Part shown: positions 1 to 8,132 of the stretch, one piece after another
How the letters are laid out: each line of letters begins with the position of its first letter
Numbering within the stretch: the stretch's first letter is position 1
Source of the DNA: Cohnella terricola
Lineage (GTDB): Bacteria > Bacillota > Bacilli > Paenibacillales > Paenibacillaceae
Reading direction: 5' to 3'
Length of the DNA: 64,000 nucleotides
Assembly (NCBI RefSeq): GCF_007786475.1
Contig: NZ_VNJJ01000017.1
Location: 1-64,000 of the forward strand
Made by a program: the position numbers and the translations under genes
Notes under the pieces: model-generated
Database searches by the model: none
Told to the model about the DNA's origin: nothing
Seen by the model: only the letters and a program-made list of their open reading frames with translations

Positions 1-192
1 AACATTGTTAGACTTTGTTAAATCTTTCAATACAAAGTTGTTTGACGTATTTGTAATTGCTGTTTCAACATTATTCGACAGATCATCTGTTAGGTTATTA
101 TTCGACTTATTGATATTCTGAAACAAATATACGATTAAGAGAGCCGAAAAAAATAATATAACATATGTAGTTACTAATTTTAACTTTTTCAT
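1..192 (-). CDS. N-terminus of a membrane-anchored protein (runs off the window)
   Basis: The reverse strand opens with ATG at 190-192 after a GAGGTG ribosome site and stays open for 64 codons to the window edge. The N-terminus is MKKLKLVTTYVILFFSALL, a short basic stretch and one hydrophobic helix (about residues 6-24). An Asn/Thr/Ser-rich extracytoplasmic region follows. It looks like a signal-anchored or secreted protein of unknown function. It runs opposite to the cassette genes to its right, so it is either a reversed cassette or the neighbour of the array end. Only the start is visible, so no family can be given. Confidence 0.6.
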   Translation of the reverse strand, partial: MKKLKLVTTYVILFFSALLIVYLFQNINKSNNNLTDDLSNNVETAITNTSNNFVLKDLTKSNNV

Positions 193-290
193 AATACACC
201 TCAATATTTCTAATTAGTTACATTAATGATATTCTATTTTCAATTAATTTCAAAGAGGATTGTCAGTTGTCCATCGAAGTCAGTTACTTC

Positions 291-475
291 GCCTAACACC
301 ATATTCACGTATCGGGCATTCGCCCTCGGTCCGGCAAGAAGATAGAAGTGGATCGGAGAGGCATATCAGCTGCAGGGAAGCATAATCAGCCGGACACACC
401 CGCACCACCTAACCGCATCGCGGCCGTCCTTCGGACTTAAGGTGGTGGGGCGTCGTGAATACAACAACGTTAGGC
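291..475 (+). repeat. attC-like site 1 (intact, 185 bp)
   Basis: Left box GCCTAAC (291-297), ACC spacer, ATATTCACG arm, GGGCATTCGCCC hairpin, CGGTCCGGC/GCCGGACAC inverted repeat, CCACCTAA/TTAAGGTGG hairpin, CGTCGTGAATAC arm and right box GTTAGGC (469-475). The right box continues as GTTAGGCGAAATCAG, which pairs with the left box of site 2. Confidence 0.85.
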
Positions 476-514
476 GAAATCAGAATTAAGCATATTAAGA
501 AGAGAGGGATCAGA

Positions 515-1012
515 ATGAATAGAGATTTATTATCTGCAAGAGGATTTGAAGGATTCATCCCAATACATTCAATAATAAATACTCCTTGCAAACAAATCCC
601 GAATTCAAGAGGTATTTATGTGATTTATAAGGATACATTCGATAAAATCAAATTCTTAAAGGAAAGCAAAGCAGGATGGTTTAAGAATCAAGACCCAACA
701 GTAGATATTGAGGCGCTTTCAAATAAATGGGTAGATGGATCATATGTTTTATATTTTGGAAAAGCTGGGTCACTAAACGAAAGTTCATCTTCAAATCTCA
801 GAAGCAGAATCAAACAATATTTAGATTTTGGAGCAGGGAAGCCGATTGGACATAGAGGTGGCCGGTACATCTGGCAAATTGAAGGGTTTGAGAATTTGTT
901 GGTTGCATGGTTAGTTAATGAAGAACTAGAACCAAGGCAATTAGAAATTGAATATATTAAAGAATTTACAAGTCATTACGGGGCAAAACCATTTGCTAAT
1001 ATCAATAATTGA
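515..1012 (+). CDS. GIY-YIG-like nuclease-domain protein (cassette 1)
   Basis: This 165-residue protein starts at ATG 515 after AGAGAGGGATCAG. An upstream in-frame GTG at 455 lies inside the repeat and is rejected. The motif pair GIYVIY (about residue 33) and VLYFGKAG (about 78), followed by LRSRIKQY, matches the GIY-x-YIG core and its conserved Arg. A Glu in LEIEYIKEF and a C-terminal Asn fit the later conserved positions. Members of this superfamily cut DNA in mobile elements, repair or restriction. Whether this one is catalytic is not shown. It is the only gene between sites 1 and 2, whose boxes pair, so it forms a complete cassette. Confidence 0.65.
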   Translation: MNRDLLSARGFEGFIPIHSIINTPCKQIPNSRGIYVIYKDTFDKIKFLKESKAGWFKNQDPTVDIEALSNKWVDGSYVLYFGKAGSLNESSSSNLRSRIKQYLDFGAGKPIGHRGGRYIWQIEGFENLLVAWLVNEELEPRQLEIEYIKEFTSHYGAKPFANINN

Positions 1013-1039
1013 TTGATTATTCAGGATGGTTCTGACTTC

Positions 1040-1224
1040 GCCTAACACCATATTCACGCATCGGGCATAAGCCCTCGGTCCGGACCGGAGCAAGATGAGG
1101 ATTCGATTGAGGCATTCCAGTAGCAAGGAAGTGGAATCAGCCGGACACATCCAACTCCCTAACCGCATCGCGGCCGCCCTTCGGGCTTAAGGGAGTTGGA
1201 CGTCGTGAATACAAAACGTTAGGC
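1040..1224 (+). repeat. attC-like site 2 (intact, 185 bp)
   Basis: Left box GCCTAAC (1040-1046) preceded by TCTGACTTC. Right box GTTAGGC (1218-1224) continues GAAATCAGTC and pairs with the left box of site 3 over 18 bp with a single mismatch at position 11. Confidence 0.88.
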
Positions 1225-1259
1225 GAAATCAGTCAAGACCATGAATCCAGAGGTGCTAA

Positions 1260-2060
1260 ATGGATAACGAGATTATCTTCAAAGCAAAGGAATTATCAGA
1301 AAGAATCATTCGCCAAGCTGGTCAGATTTCTAAAGAGAAGTTTGATAACTTTGTAGAATTGAAATCTAAAGATGATTTTGGAGACGTGGTTACTGAAGTA
1401 GACCATATTGCTGAAGAGATTATCATTAATCAGATTAGAACTGCATTTCCAAATCATCAAATTCACAGTGAAGAAGTTGGAGTAATAGGCGAAGAGAATG
1501 ATTGGCTATGGCTTATTGACCCATTAGATGGAACCAATAATTTTGCAATCGGTTTGTCTGTATTTACTACATCTATCACCTTGATGTACAAGAGAGAACC
1601 TGTACTGGGAGTTATTTATGAACCTATGACAGATAGACTTTTTACATCAGTCAGAGATCATGGGGCGTACTGTAATACAAGACCTATTAAAATTAAAAGT
1701 AATCCGAATATTCTCAAAGGAAATATTGGATGGATTCAAGGACATAAAGTACAGAACGATATCAAGGCAGTTAAATTAAGGCAATTTATTGATATTAGTT
1801 TTAAGAGAATGATGAGGTTATGGGCTCCTACCCTTGTGTGGTGCATGCTTGCCAAAGGAGACATAGATGGAATCATTCTTTTTAATTCAGAGGGTGATGA
1901 TTTATATTCTGGAATCTTAATGGTAAAGGAAGCTGGAGGGATCGTAATAGATTTTGATGGTAATCCATTTACAGGTATGAATGCAGAACCATATATCATT
2001 GCATGCCATCCAGACCATAAAGAACAATTATTACGAATGGTGAGAACAGGTTTGAGTTGA
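1260..2060 (+). CDS. Inositol monophosphatase family protein (cassette 2)
   Basis: A 266-residue protein with the Mg-dependent IMPase/FBPase-fold motifs in order: GDVVTEVD (about 41-48), SEE with the metal-binding Glu (70-72) and WLIDPLDGTNNF (84-95). A late DDLYSGILMVKEAGG segment corresponds to the usual WDxxAG motif. The Trp of that last motif is replaced by Asp but the metal-binding Asp is kept. The family hydrolyses sugar or inositol phosphates or 3'-phosphoadenosine phosphate. Substrate cannot be read from sequence. ATG 1260 has AGAGGTG upstream. It is alone between sites 2 and 3. Confidence 0.88.
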   Translation: MDNEIIFKAKELSERIIRQAGQISKEKFDNFVELKSKDDFGDVVTEVDHIAEEIIINQIRTAFPNHQIHSEEVGVIGEENDWLWLIDPLDGTNNFAIGLSVFTTSITLMYKREPVLGVIYEPMTDRLFTSVRDHGAYCNTRPIKIKSNPNILKGNIGWIQGHKVQNDIKAVKLRQFIDISFKRMMRLWAPTLVWCMLAKGDIDGIILFNSEGDDLYSGILMVKEAGGIVIDFDGNPFTGMNAEPYIIACHPDHKEQLLRMVRTGLS

Positions 2061-2081
2061 CTCGAGGGAGTGACTGACTTC

Positions 2082-2246
2082 GCCTAACACCGTGTTCACG
2101 CATCGGGGGACAAGCCCCCTTGGTCTGGCAGAGGGATCTCGGGGAAGTGGAGGCAGCCAGACACATCCGCACCGACTAAGCGTATCGCGCCCGGCCACTT
2201 TGTGGCCTTAAGTTGGTGGGACGTCGTGAACACAACAACGTTAGCT
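2082..2246 (+). repeat. attC-like site 3 (intact, 165 bp)
   Basis: Left box GCCTAAC and right box GTTAGCT differ within the site. The left box pairs with site 2 and the right box (GTTAGCTGAAATCCTGG) pairs with site 4. This is one of the clearest demonstrations that pairing is across the cassette, not across the repeat. Confidence 0.88.
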
Positions 2247-2315
2247 GAAATCCTGGAAAGTGCGAAAAAACCATAGAATCCAAATAAATATTTATATATT
2301 CACTGTCATAAAGAG

Positions 2316-2660
2316 GTGATTTGTATTTTCAAATTTAAAGTAATTGAAATAATGAAAACAGAACAAATGAGTTTTAGTTCACGAATTCCTAAGTACAAAG
2401 AAACATTATTTATATATGGACAGAAGATTTTAGATAAGGAAGTTTTGAGAATTGATGAATTGCTCTTTGAAGAAACTAACGAAGAAAACAAAGACTCGGT
2501 AATAGATTTTCCACTGGTCAGAAGACTTCCCTATAGAGAAGATCATTTTCATATAATTGTCAAACCACAATTCATAATCAATTCTCTAGATGATCATATA
2601 AAGATACTTGAAGAAAGAATATTGTGTAAGCATCCCATTGAAGTCCAGGACATCAGCTAA
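2316..2660 (+). CDS. Hypothetical protein (cassette 3); start uncertain
   Basis: About 102-114 residues with no recognised domain. It is charged, with a Glu/Asp-rich middle and the C-terminal IEVQDIS. The in-frame GTG at 2316 overlaps the AGAGGTG ribosome site. The first in-frame ATG (2352) is over 30 bases further on. An ATT at 2325 sits at ideal spacing, so an unusual start is possible. The TAA stop (2658-2660) lies inside the left box of site 4, so coding and repeat are packed without a gap. Function unknown. Confidence 0.5.
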   Translation: MICIFKFKVIEIMKTEQMSFSSRIPKYKETLFIYGQKILDKEVLRIDELLFEETNEENKDSVIDFPLVRRLPYREDHFHIIVKPQFIINSLDDHIKILEERILCKHPIEVQDIS

Positions 2661-2841
2661 CACCATATTCACGCTTCGGCATTCGCCCCTCGGTCCGGCA
2701 GGAGTCAGATGCGGTTCAAGAGGCATTTCAATATGCACGGAAGCAGGCTCAACCGGACACATCCGCACTACCTAACCACATCGCGGCCGCCCCTGTCGGG
2801 GCTTAAGGTGGTGGGACGTCGTGAATACACAAACGTTATAC
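2655..2841 (+). repeat. attC-like site 4 (intact, 187 bp)
   Basis: Left box AGCTAAC overlaps the preceding stop codon. Right box GTTATAC (2835-2841) continues GAAACCACTT and pairs with the left side of site 5. Confidence 0.87.
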
Positions 2842-2870
2842 GAAACCACTTAACTGCGGGGGAGTTAATT

Positions 2871-3848
2871 ATGGCGGATTCGAAGAAGTGGAAGAGCAAA
2901 TTACTTTCATCAAGCCTGCCTCTTGAATATGAAGTAGCAAAAATTTTAGTTTCAAAAGGTTTTTCGGTGAGTGCAGATTACACATATAGTAGAAATGACA
3001 CGGGGTTACACAAAGACTTTTCAGTAGATATCTCTGCAATAGCATTCCCCCCGTTTAGTAACGAACATAAGATTTCCTCGCAGGTAGAATTATTGGTTGA
3101 ATGTAAGTACCGGGATGAGAACGTTAAATGGTTGTTTTTGCCTGATCCAAACAAACCGGATTATTCACATTTTACAATAGGAAATACAATTAGGATAATT
3201 GACCAGTTCTCTTCCTCTTTTATCAATTCAACTAAACCAGCGCAAAAATTTGATGATTTATTTGAGTATGCATATAAAGCAACCGAAATGAGATTAGGAG
3301 AAAGTCCTTCAGTTTATGATTCTGAAATAAAACATGGGTTAATGCAACTACAGTATGCTTTACCAGCATTATTTAACGATAGAATAAGCTTTGGAAACCA
3401 TGTGGATGATATCGAGCCTATTTTTATTTGTCCTATTTTGGTGACATCAGCAGATTTGATATTACTGAATTCTAAGAACTCTGTATCTACAATATACTCC
3501 GCGGATACAATTAATGATTTGGGCAAATCGGTCCCATATATTTTACTGTATCATGATTATGGTCCAGACTTTCGAAATCATTGTCAAAACGTGTTTGCTG
3601 ATTTTGCTGATTTAGAAGATTTGCCAATTATTGTTGAGCTAGAGGAAATGCGGAAGAAATCAAATGATAAATTTTATGATTTTGAATATCCAAGTAATTT
3701 TGGTAAATCATTATCATTGGCCACAAGGTACCTTTTGAATAAATATTTCACTCAGATTATTATCTGTAATATTAATGCTTTTCCCGCATTAATCGACAAT
3801 TTAAAAAAAGCAATTAGTGATATGAACAGATCAATAAGAAAGATATGA
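2871..3848 (+). CDS. PD-(D/E)XK nuclease-like protein (cassette 4)
   Basis: A 325-residue protein starting at ATG 2871 after GCGGGGGAG; the longer reading from 2709 would run through the repeat. The N-terminal third has the restriction-endonuclease-fold layout: a helix with an acidic residue (LEYEVAKILVSKGF, 18-31), FSVDISA with Asp53, and VELLVECKYR (72-81) giving E77-x-K79. The remainder is not recognised. Families with this core cut or repair DNA, and many act in phage defence. The active-site assignment is by eye. It fills the cassette between sites 4 and 5. Confidence 0.55.
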   Translation: MADSKKWKSKLLSSSLPLEYEVAKILVSKGFSVSADYTYSRNDTGLHKDFSVDISAIAFPPFSNEHKISSQVELLVECKYRDENVKWLFLPDPNKPDYSHFTIGNTIRIIDQFSSSFINSTKPAQKFDDLFEYAYKATEMRLGESPSVYDSEIKHGLMQLQYALPALFNDRISFGNHVDDIEPIFICPILVTSADLILLNSKNSVSTIYSADTINDLGKSVPYILLYHDYGPDFRNHCQNVFADFADLEDLPIIVELEEMRKKSNDKFYDFEYPSNFGKSLSLATRYLLNKYFTQIIICNINAFPALIDNLKKAISDMNRSIRKI

Positions 3849-3883
3849 ATAATAGTTTGCATTTGCAGAGTAGAAGTGGCTTC

Positions 3884-4055
3884 GTATAACACCGTATTCA
3901 CGCATCGGACATTCGCCCTCGGTCCGGCACGAAGTTAGAAGTGATTCGGAGAGGGATTTCAGTTTCGGGGAAGCAGAAGCAGCCGGACACATCGATCCCC
4001 CTAAGATAGGAGCTATCTAAGGGGGATCGACGTCGTGAATACAAGAACGTTAGAT
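3884..4055 (+). repeat. attC-like site 5 (intact, 172 bp)
   Basis: Left box GTATAAC, right box GTTAGAT. The internal hairpin differs from earlier sites: GATCCCCCTAAGATAGGAG with its complement ATCTAAGGGGGATC (about 3994-4029). Confidence 0.86.
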
Positions 4056-4165
4056 GAAATCTCGAAAGATCTATAAATAGAAAGAATGTCAAAATGATTA
4101 TTACTAAGTTCAAAGCAAAAGAAATATTCTGAAGATATAAATTACTCATAAATGAGGTTAGTGAA

Positions 4166-4453
4166 ATGAAATTTTCATTTGATGTAGGAATTAATGAGAA
4201 ACACAGAGTCGATTTCAGCTTCAATCAATTTTGGGGCAATTTAAGCATTTGTGTTAATGGAAAGAAATTAATAAAGGATTTCATAATAATTTCAGTAAGT
4301 TTAACAAAGACTTATAATCTAGAGATTGGAGTAGAAGAAAGACACAAAGTAAAAATTGAGAAAACACGAAAACTCTTTTTTGCTGGTTTAAGAAAAACAA
4401 AATATAAAGTATATATTGATGGGGTATTAACAAATGAATTTGAAGGAAGATAG
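4166..4453 (+). CDS. Hypothetical beta-rich small protein (cassette 5)
   Basis: A 95-residue protein from ATG 4166 with GAGG upstream. Two halves look alike: EKHRVDFSFNQF near residue 11 and EERHKVKIEKTRKLF near residue 57, each followed by a predicted strand pair with VNGK or IDGV turns. This suggests an internally duplicated beta domain. No family is assigned with confidence. It is the only gene of the cassette. About 110 bases between site 5 and the start carry no other signal. Confidence 0.6.
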   Translation: MKFSFDVGINEKHRVDFSFNQFWGNLSICVNGKKLIKDFIIISVSLTKTYNLEIGVEERHKVKIEKTRKLFFAGLRKTKYKVYIDGVLTNEFEGR

Positions 4454-4499
4454 AAAAATATTTTATTTTGTGGGTTGGGTCAGAGGAGTTCGAGACTTC

Positions 4500-4688
4500 A
4501 TCTAACACCGTATTCACGCATCGGGCATTCGCCCTTGGTCCGACAGGAGTAAGAAGTACATTCAGAGAGGCATTTCAGCTTAATGGAAGTGGAATCAGTC
4601 GGACATATCCGCACCGATTAAGCGCATCGCGCCCGGCGACTTCGTCGCCTTAAGTCGGTGGGACGTCGTGAATACAAGAACGTTATCG
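4500..4688 (+). repeat. attC-like site 6 (intact, 189 bp)
   Basis: Left box ATCTAAC pairs with site 5. Right box GTTATCG continues GAAATTAATGC, the same 18-base end as sites 7 and 8. Internal GCCCGGCGAC/TTCGTCGCC hairpin. Confidence 0.87.
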
Positions 4689-4717
4689 GAAATTAATGCA
4701 ATTTATCTTGTGGAGGT

Positions 4718-5334
4718 ATTTCTGTAGGAACTAAATTTGGAAACATTCATATCATTACAAGTTATAAAAATGAAGTGATTTCTGCCTTGAAGGATATTTC
4801 TTCAGGCAGAGCACAAACAAGTAGAAATCTTGAAATGTTTCAGGTTTTGAATCGATACTTGAAGAATTAAATAAAACTAAGAACATTTATTACCTTGGTG
4901 AATTAAGACCAGGTTGGGTTAGTGTATTGAATGATTCTTTTTATTGGGGAGAAGTTGAAGCATTTGGAGAAGAGCTTTCGAGTTTTATAAATTCTCCGAT
5001 CTTAACAATCTCATATTTTGATGATGATCTTTTTGAATTGAATTTCTTTTTGAATGGTGGACTGCAAACCGGACATATTTGGTATTCAGAAGAAACTAGA
5101 GAAGCTTATGAACTTGAAGAAAAACGTGCTGATATAAGTATTTTGTCTGAACACATAGAGTACCAACACATAAAAAAATCAAATGAAATCTTGAATATTG
5201 ATGATTGTGAGCAGGCAGTTGAAGAGCTTCAAAATTTACTGGAAATTCCGTTATGGATTAAATCTGACTGGTCTGAAGATATCGATGATAAAGAACTTAT
5301 CAATAAATTTGAAAAACATAATTTAAATAATTGA
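4718..5334 (+). pseudogene. Frameshifted hypothetical gene (cassette 6)
   Basis: Two overlapping frames read as one protein. From about 4724 a frame gives GNIHIITSYKNEVISALKD and stops at TAA 4868-4870. The shifted frame from about 4850 gives FESILEELNKTKNIYYLGEL and then stays open to 5334, with LRPGWVSVLNDSFYWGEVE. A GTGGAGG ribosome site at 4710 lacks a start codon at the right distance. I read this as one gene that lost its start and gained a frameshift near 4850. The downstream part alone could start at TTG 4927 (135 residues). Function unknown. Confidence 0.55.
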
Positions 5335-5366
5335 TTTTAGAGGTATACCGAGAAGGCATTAACTTC

Positions 5367-5546
5367 CGATAACACCATGTTTACGCATCGAGCCATTCGG
5401 CCCTCGGTCCGGCAGAAGTCAGATGGGATTCAGGGATGTAATTGACAGTAGCAGGGAAGCAGAATCAGCCGGACACATCCGCACCGACTTACGGCGACTT
5501 CGTCGCCGTAAGTCGGTGGGACGTCGTGAACACAAGAACGTTATCG
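5367..5546 (+). repeat. attC-like site 7 (intact, 180 bp)
   Basis: Left box CGATAAC, right box GTTATCG. The central stem is a long perfect one: CCGACTTACGGCGAC and its complement GTCGCCGTAAGTCGG (about 5484-5517). Confidence 0.87.
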
Positions 5547-5610
5547 GAAATTAATGCAATGTACAAATTACAAAACATAAATATCTTTGCAAACAACTGG
5601 GGGTAATTAT

Positions 5611-6255
5611 GTGTTACGTATATTAAAAACAAATGAATTTAGAATTGGTGTATTATCAAGCATTGTAGCCACAATCATTTTAGTCTCGATTTTCAATCCT
5701 TTGATCAATTTATTTTGGAATTTTTTAAAGAATTCAGGAAATCAATTCTGGACAAGTTATCTAAACGGAATCATCGTTGAAACTTCGAAAGGAAATGACC
5801 GCATTATTTTTATTATTTTTTCTTTGGTACTGGCGCTATATATATGGTCCATTTTTACAATTTTTTTCAAAGGAAAAAAAGTAAAAAGGTTGGACAATTT
5901 GCTTGAACGGGCGTTAGATAAGACTATTGAGATCTCTAATCATTATACAGAAGAGTATCGATCTACAGTAAGATGGAAGAGGATAAAACGTATTTTTTGG
6001 ACTTTTAGAACTCTTGAGATCATAACATATATATTTATTTTCGTTTATATTTTGTCAATAATTATTAAAACTACAATGATATTTAGTTTAAACACAACTT
6101 TTCAGCACCAGATTGTTATATTAAAACCTTATATAACAGCAAATGAAGTTATTAAGCTAGAGTCAGATTGGGCATTAATGAGGAATTATGAAGATTTTAA
6201 AAATATTAATGAATTAATAAATACAAAATTGAGAGAGAACAATATAAAGAAATAA
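5611..6255 (+). CDS. Membrane protein with three predicted TM helices (cassette 7)
   Basis: A 214-residue protein. GTG 5611 is preferred because GGGGGT lies eight bases upstream; the ATG at 5608 is out of frame. Hydrophobic segments lie near residues 12-32, 65-85 and 140-160. A basic cytoplasmic stretch (FFKGKKVKRL) and a helical linker separate helices 2 and 3. A Lys/Asp-rich tail follows. No enzyme motif is seen. Its left boundary pairs well with nothing but its own degenerate right end (site 8), which has drifted. Confidence 0.6.
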   Translation: MLRILKTNEFRIGVLSSIVATIILVSIFNPLINLFWNFLKNSGNQFWTSYLNGIIVETSKGNDRIIFIIFSLVLALYIWSIFTIFFKGKKVKRLDNLLERALDKTIEISNHYTEEYRSTVRWKRIKRIFWTFRTLEIITYIFIFVYILSIIIKTTMIFSLNTTFQHQIVILKPYITANEVIKLESDWALMRNYEDFKNINELINTKLRENNIKK

Positions 6256-6287
6256 TATATAAGAGAACTCATGGAGCCATTAACTGC

Positions 6288-6450
6288 CAATATCACAATA
6301 TTCACGCATCGGGGTGTTGCCCCTCGGTCCGGTAGGAGTTGGAGTGTTTCGACTGGAGCGAACTCGGAATCAGCCGGACACATACGCACCACCTAACCGC
6401 ATCGCGGCCGGCGCTTTTGTCGCCACGACGTGAATACACGAACGTTATCG
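6288..6450 (+). repeat. attC-like site 8 (left box degenerate, 163 bp)
   Basis: Left end reads CAATATC where a YYTAAC-type box is expected, but the flanking bases ATTAACTGCC still match the barcode. The central hairpin is shortened. Right box GTTATCG with GAAATTAATGC is intact. Confidence 0.78.
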
Positions 6451-6525
6451 GAAATTAATGCAAAGCTGGTGAGATTGTAATAGTCGCTGTCAGATATTAT
6501 TTACGAGATTTCCAAATTTAAAAAT

Positions 6526-6555
6526 AAAAAGGAGAGTGATCAGCTCTCCTTTTTA
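6526..6555. terminator. Bidirectional intrinsic terminator
   Basis: GGAGAG (6531-6536) pairs with CTCTCC (6544-6549), with an A-run before and a T-run after. It ends the reverse-strand gene at 6576-6761 and could also stop read-through from cassette 7. Confidence 0.75.
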
Positions 6556-6575
6556 CCTGTAATTAGGGTTGTGTG

Positions 6576-6761
6576 CTATTTTCTTCTAAGTAAGTATAGC
6601 AATATGATTCCCATCAAGGAAGTGCAGACAATCCCGAAAGCCGTAGGGCTTATTGCGGCGATGATGCCCTGAAACCAGGGGAAAAATATCATCCCGAATG
6701 CACCTACTAGGAAAACTAACACTTCAATTACATAGCTCGCTGTACCACGCCAATTACTCAT
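6576..6761 (-). CDS. Small two-TM membrane protein, reversed in the array (cassette 8)
   Basis: A 61-residue protein starting MSNWRGTASYV with GGAGGG seven bases upstream on the reverse strand. Two hydrophobic helices (about 9-28 and 34-56) end in the basic tail LLRRK. It is encoded against the array direction and has its own terminator, so it must carry its own promoter. Function unknown. Small reversed cassettes with their own promoter are known in sedentary integrons. Confidence 0.65.
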   Translation of the reverse strand: MSNWRGTASYVIEVLVFLVGAFGMIFFPWFQGIIAAISPTAFGIVCTSLMGIILLYLLRRK

Positions 6762-6812
6762 TCTAATTGCCCTCCATAGTAGTTTACCTCGGCAACTATT
6801 GTTAACTCGAGG

Positions 6813-6839
6813 GGGGCAACGGACTCTCACCGTTGCCCC
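6813..6839. other. Strong hairpin upstream of the reversed small gene
   Basis: GGGGCAACGG pairs perfectly with CCGTTGCCCC over ten base pairs with a seven-base loop. No T-run follows. The stretch 6840-7212 around it has no convincing gene; a weak 65-codon forward frame at 6935 has no ribosome site. A short piece near 6891-6925 resembles the start region of the reversed gene in inverted order. Confidence 0.5.
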
Positions 6840-7212
6840 GCTATGTTGGCAGCCAATTAGATTGTGTTGTAATGGTAACAGCGAAAATTTATGGAGGGTA
6901 CAGATTCAAACCAAAGAAGGGCAATGAATGAGAATTGGCGATTTACCCAGCGAAAGTAAATCTATATAAAAAGTTTATCCGGTTAACAAATACGAAACAT
7001 CCGTTTTGTAAACAATCAACATTTTTTTCATCGACATCCCCTCCTCTGATTGAATTAAGCAAAAAAGTACCCTCCAACGACTATTATATCTTGTATTACT
7101 TTATTTTCAAATTGCAAATACCTTTACAATAAAAGAGAATTCCATAAAACCTACTATGAGTTAATTACGATCAAGAATTAATTAAGTGGAAATCTAAGAG
7201 GGCATTAACATC

Positions 7213-7358
7213 CGATAACATCGTATTCACGCTGCGGGGCTTACGCCGCTGGGTCGTCAGATGTATAATGATGGAAGAAATTCAGACGACACACGCCCAA
7301 GCCCAAGATAGGAGATATTTAAGGCTTAGCCGCGTCGTGAATACGAGGAACGTTATGT
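7213..7358 (+). repeat. attC-like site 9 (intact, 146 bp)
   Basis: Left box CGATAAC preceded by GGCATTAACATC, pairing with the right box of site 8. Shorter variable part with a GCCCAAGCC/GGCTTAG stem. Right box GTTATGT. Confidence 0.84.
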
Positions 7359-7387
7359 GAAACCACCCAAAGACATATAAAGAATGG

Positions 7388-7897
7388 ATGAAGTATGTGG
7401 ACCCTATTTCTCTGGAACAATGGATAAAAACTCATTCAATAATTGAAAGAACTATAAACGGCTTCTGGGTCTGTTTTAAGAATTATCTTAACGAGTACCC
7501 GGAAGAAGTTAATATGTTTTCTGACGAGATTAATCTTGATGACATTACAATAAAAGTTGATACCATAGCGTATAAAACAACTTTTCATCCGGAATACCAA
7601 ATCGCAGATAGTGAGTATTCCCAGGAAGTAGTATCTATTTTTGATGTCCTTTATAGGAATAAGAATATTGGATACTACAAGATGTTTTTTTATCTTGATG
7701 GTGAGTGCTACGACGATAGTTTAGTGACTGAATGGACAAAGTGGTATATAACAATAAAACTTGAGTCATTGATTGAACTTCAAAGGGATCTGAATAATGA
7801 ACTCATTAATAATAATGTTAAGGTTGAAGAAGCAAGTATTTTCCAGAACATACTAGAGTCTAAAATAACGAAGATAAGAGCTCAAATATATAACTAA
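7388..7897 (+). CDS. Hypothetical protein (cassette 9)
   Basis: A 169-residue acidic protein (MKYVDPISLEQWIKTH...), rich in aromatic residues, with a predicted beta-rich middle and a C-terminal helix. Only a weak ribosome site (AAAGAATGG) is present. No motif recognised. It sits alone between sites 9 and 10, whose boxes match over 18 bases with mismatches at 10 and 11 only. The cassette is therefore intact even though the product is unknown. Confidence 0.6.
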   Translation: MKYVDPISLEQWIKTHSIIERTINGFWVCFKNYLNEYPEEVNMFSDEINLDDITIKVDTIAYKTTFHPEYQIADSEYSQEVVSIFDVLYRNKNIGYYKMFFYLDGECYDDSLVTEWTKWYITIKLESLIELQRDLNNELINNNVKVEEASIFQNILESKITKIRAQIYN

Positions 7898-7932
7898 ATT
7901 ACTAGTGAGAATTCGAAGAAGTGGGTGGCATC

Positions 7933-8091
7933 ACATAACAATGTGTTCACGCTTCAGCGGACAAGCCGCCTCGGTCCCGGATGATAAGTCGGGGAAGTGA
8001 TTGCCGGGACACATCCATTCACCGAACCGCATCGCGGCGGACCTAAAGTTCCTTATGGTGAATGTACGTCGTGAACACGGAAACGTTATTT
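7933..8091 (+). repeat. attC-like site 10 (intact, 159 bp)
   Basis: Left box ACATAAC preceded by GTGGCATC, right box GTTATTT. Central stem CATTCACCG/ATGGTGAATG. Confidence 0.84.
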
Positions 8092-8132
8092 GAAAGTCTC
8101 GAAATACATATTTTATAAGGAGTTGCACTGAA

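Noticed and set aside
941-1168. Reverse-strand frames through the repeats (M-CP-D/E-type peptides seen at many sites)
   Set aside because: They recur only because the repeat sequence recurs; no ribosome site, and they overlap real forward genes or end inside the repeat.
4468-4653. Forward frames lying inside repeats (for example 4468-4653, 8776-9045, 14105-14317)
   Set aside because: They follow repeat sequence, change frame between copies and lack ribosome sites.
6935-7132. 65-codon forward frame after the reversed small membrane gene
   Set aside because: No ribosome site, no motif and low-complexity ending; noncoding is more likely.
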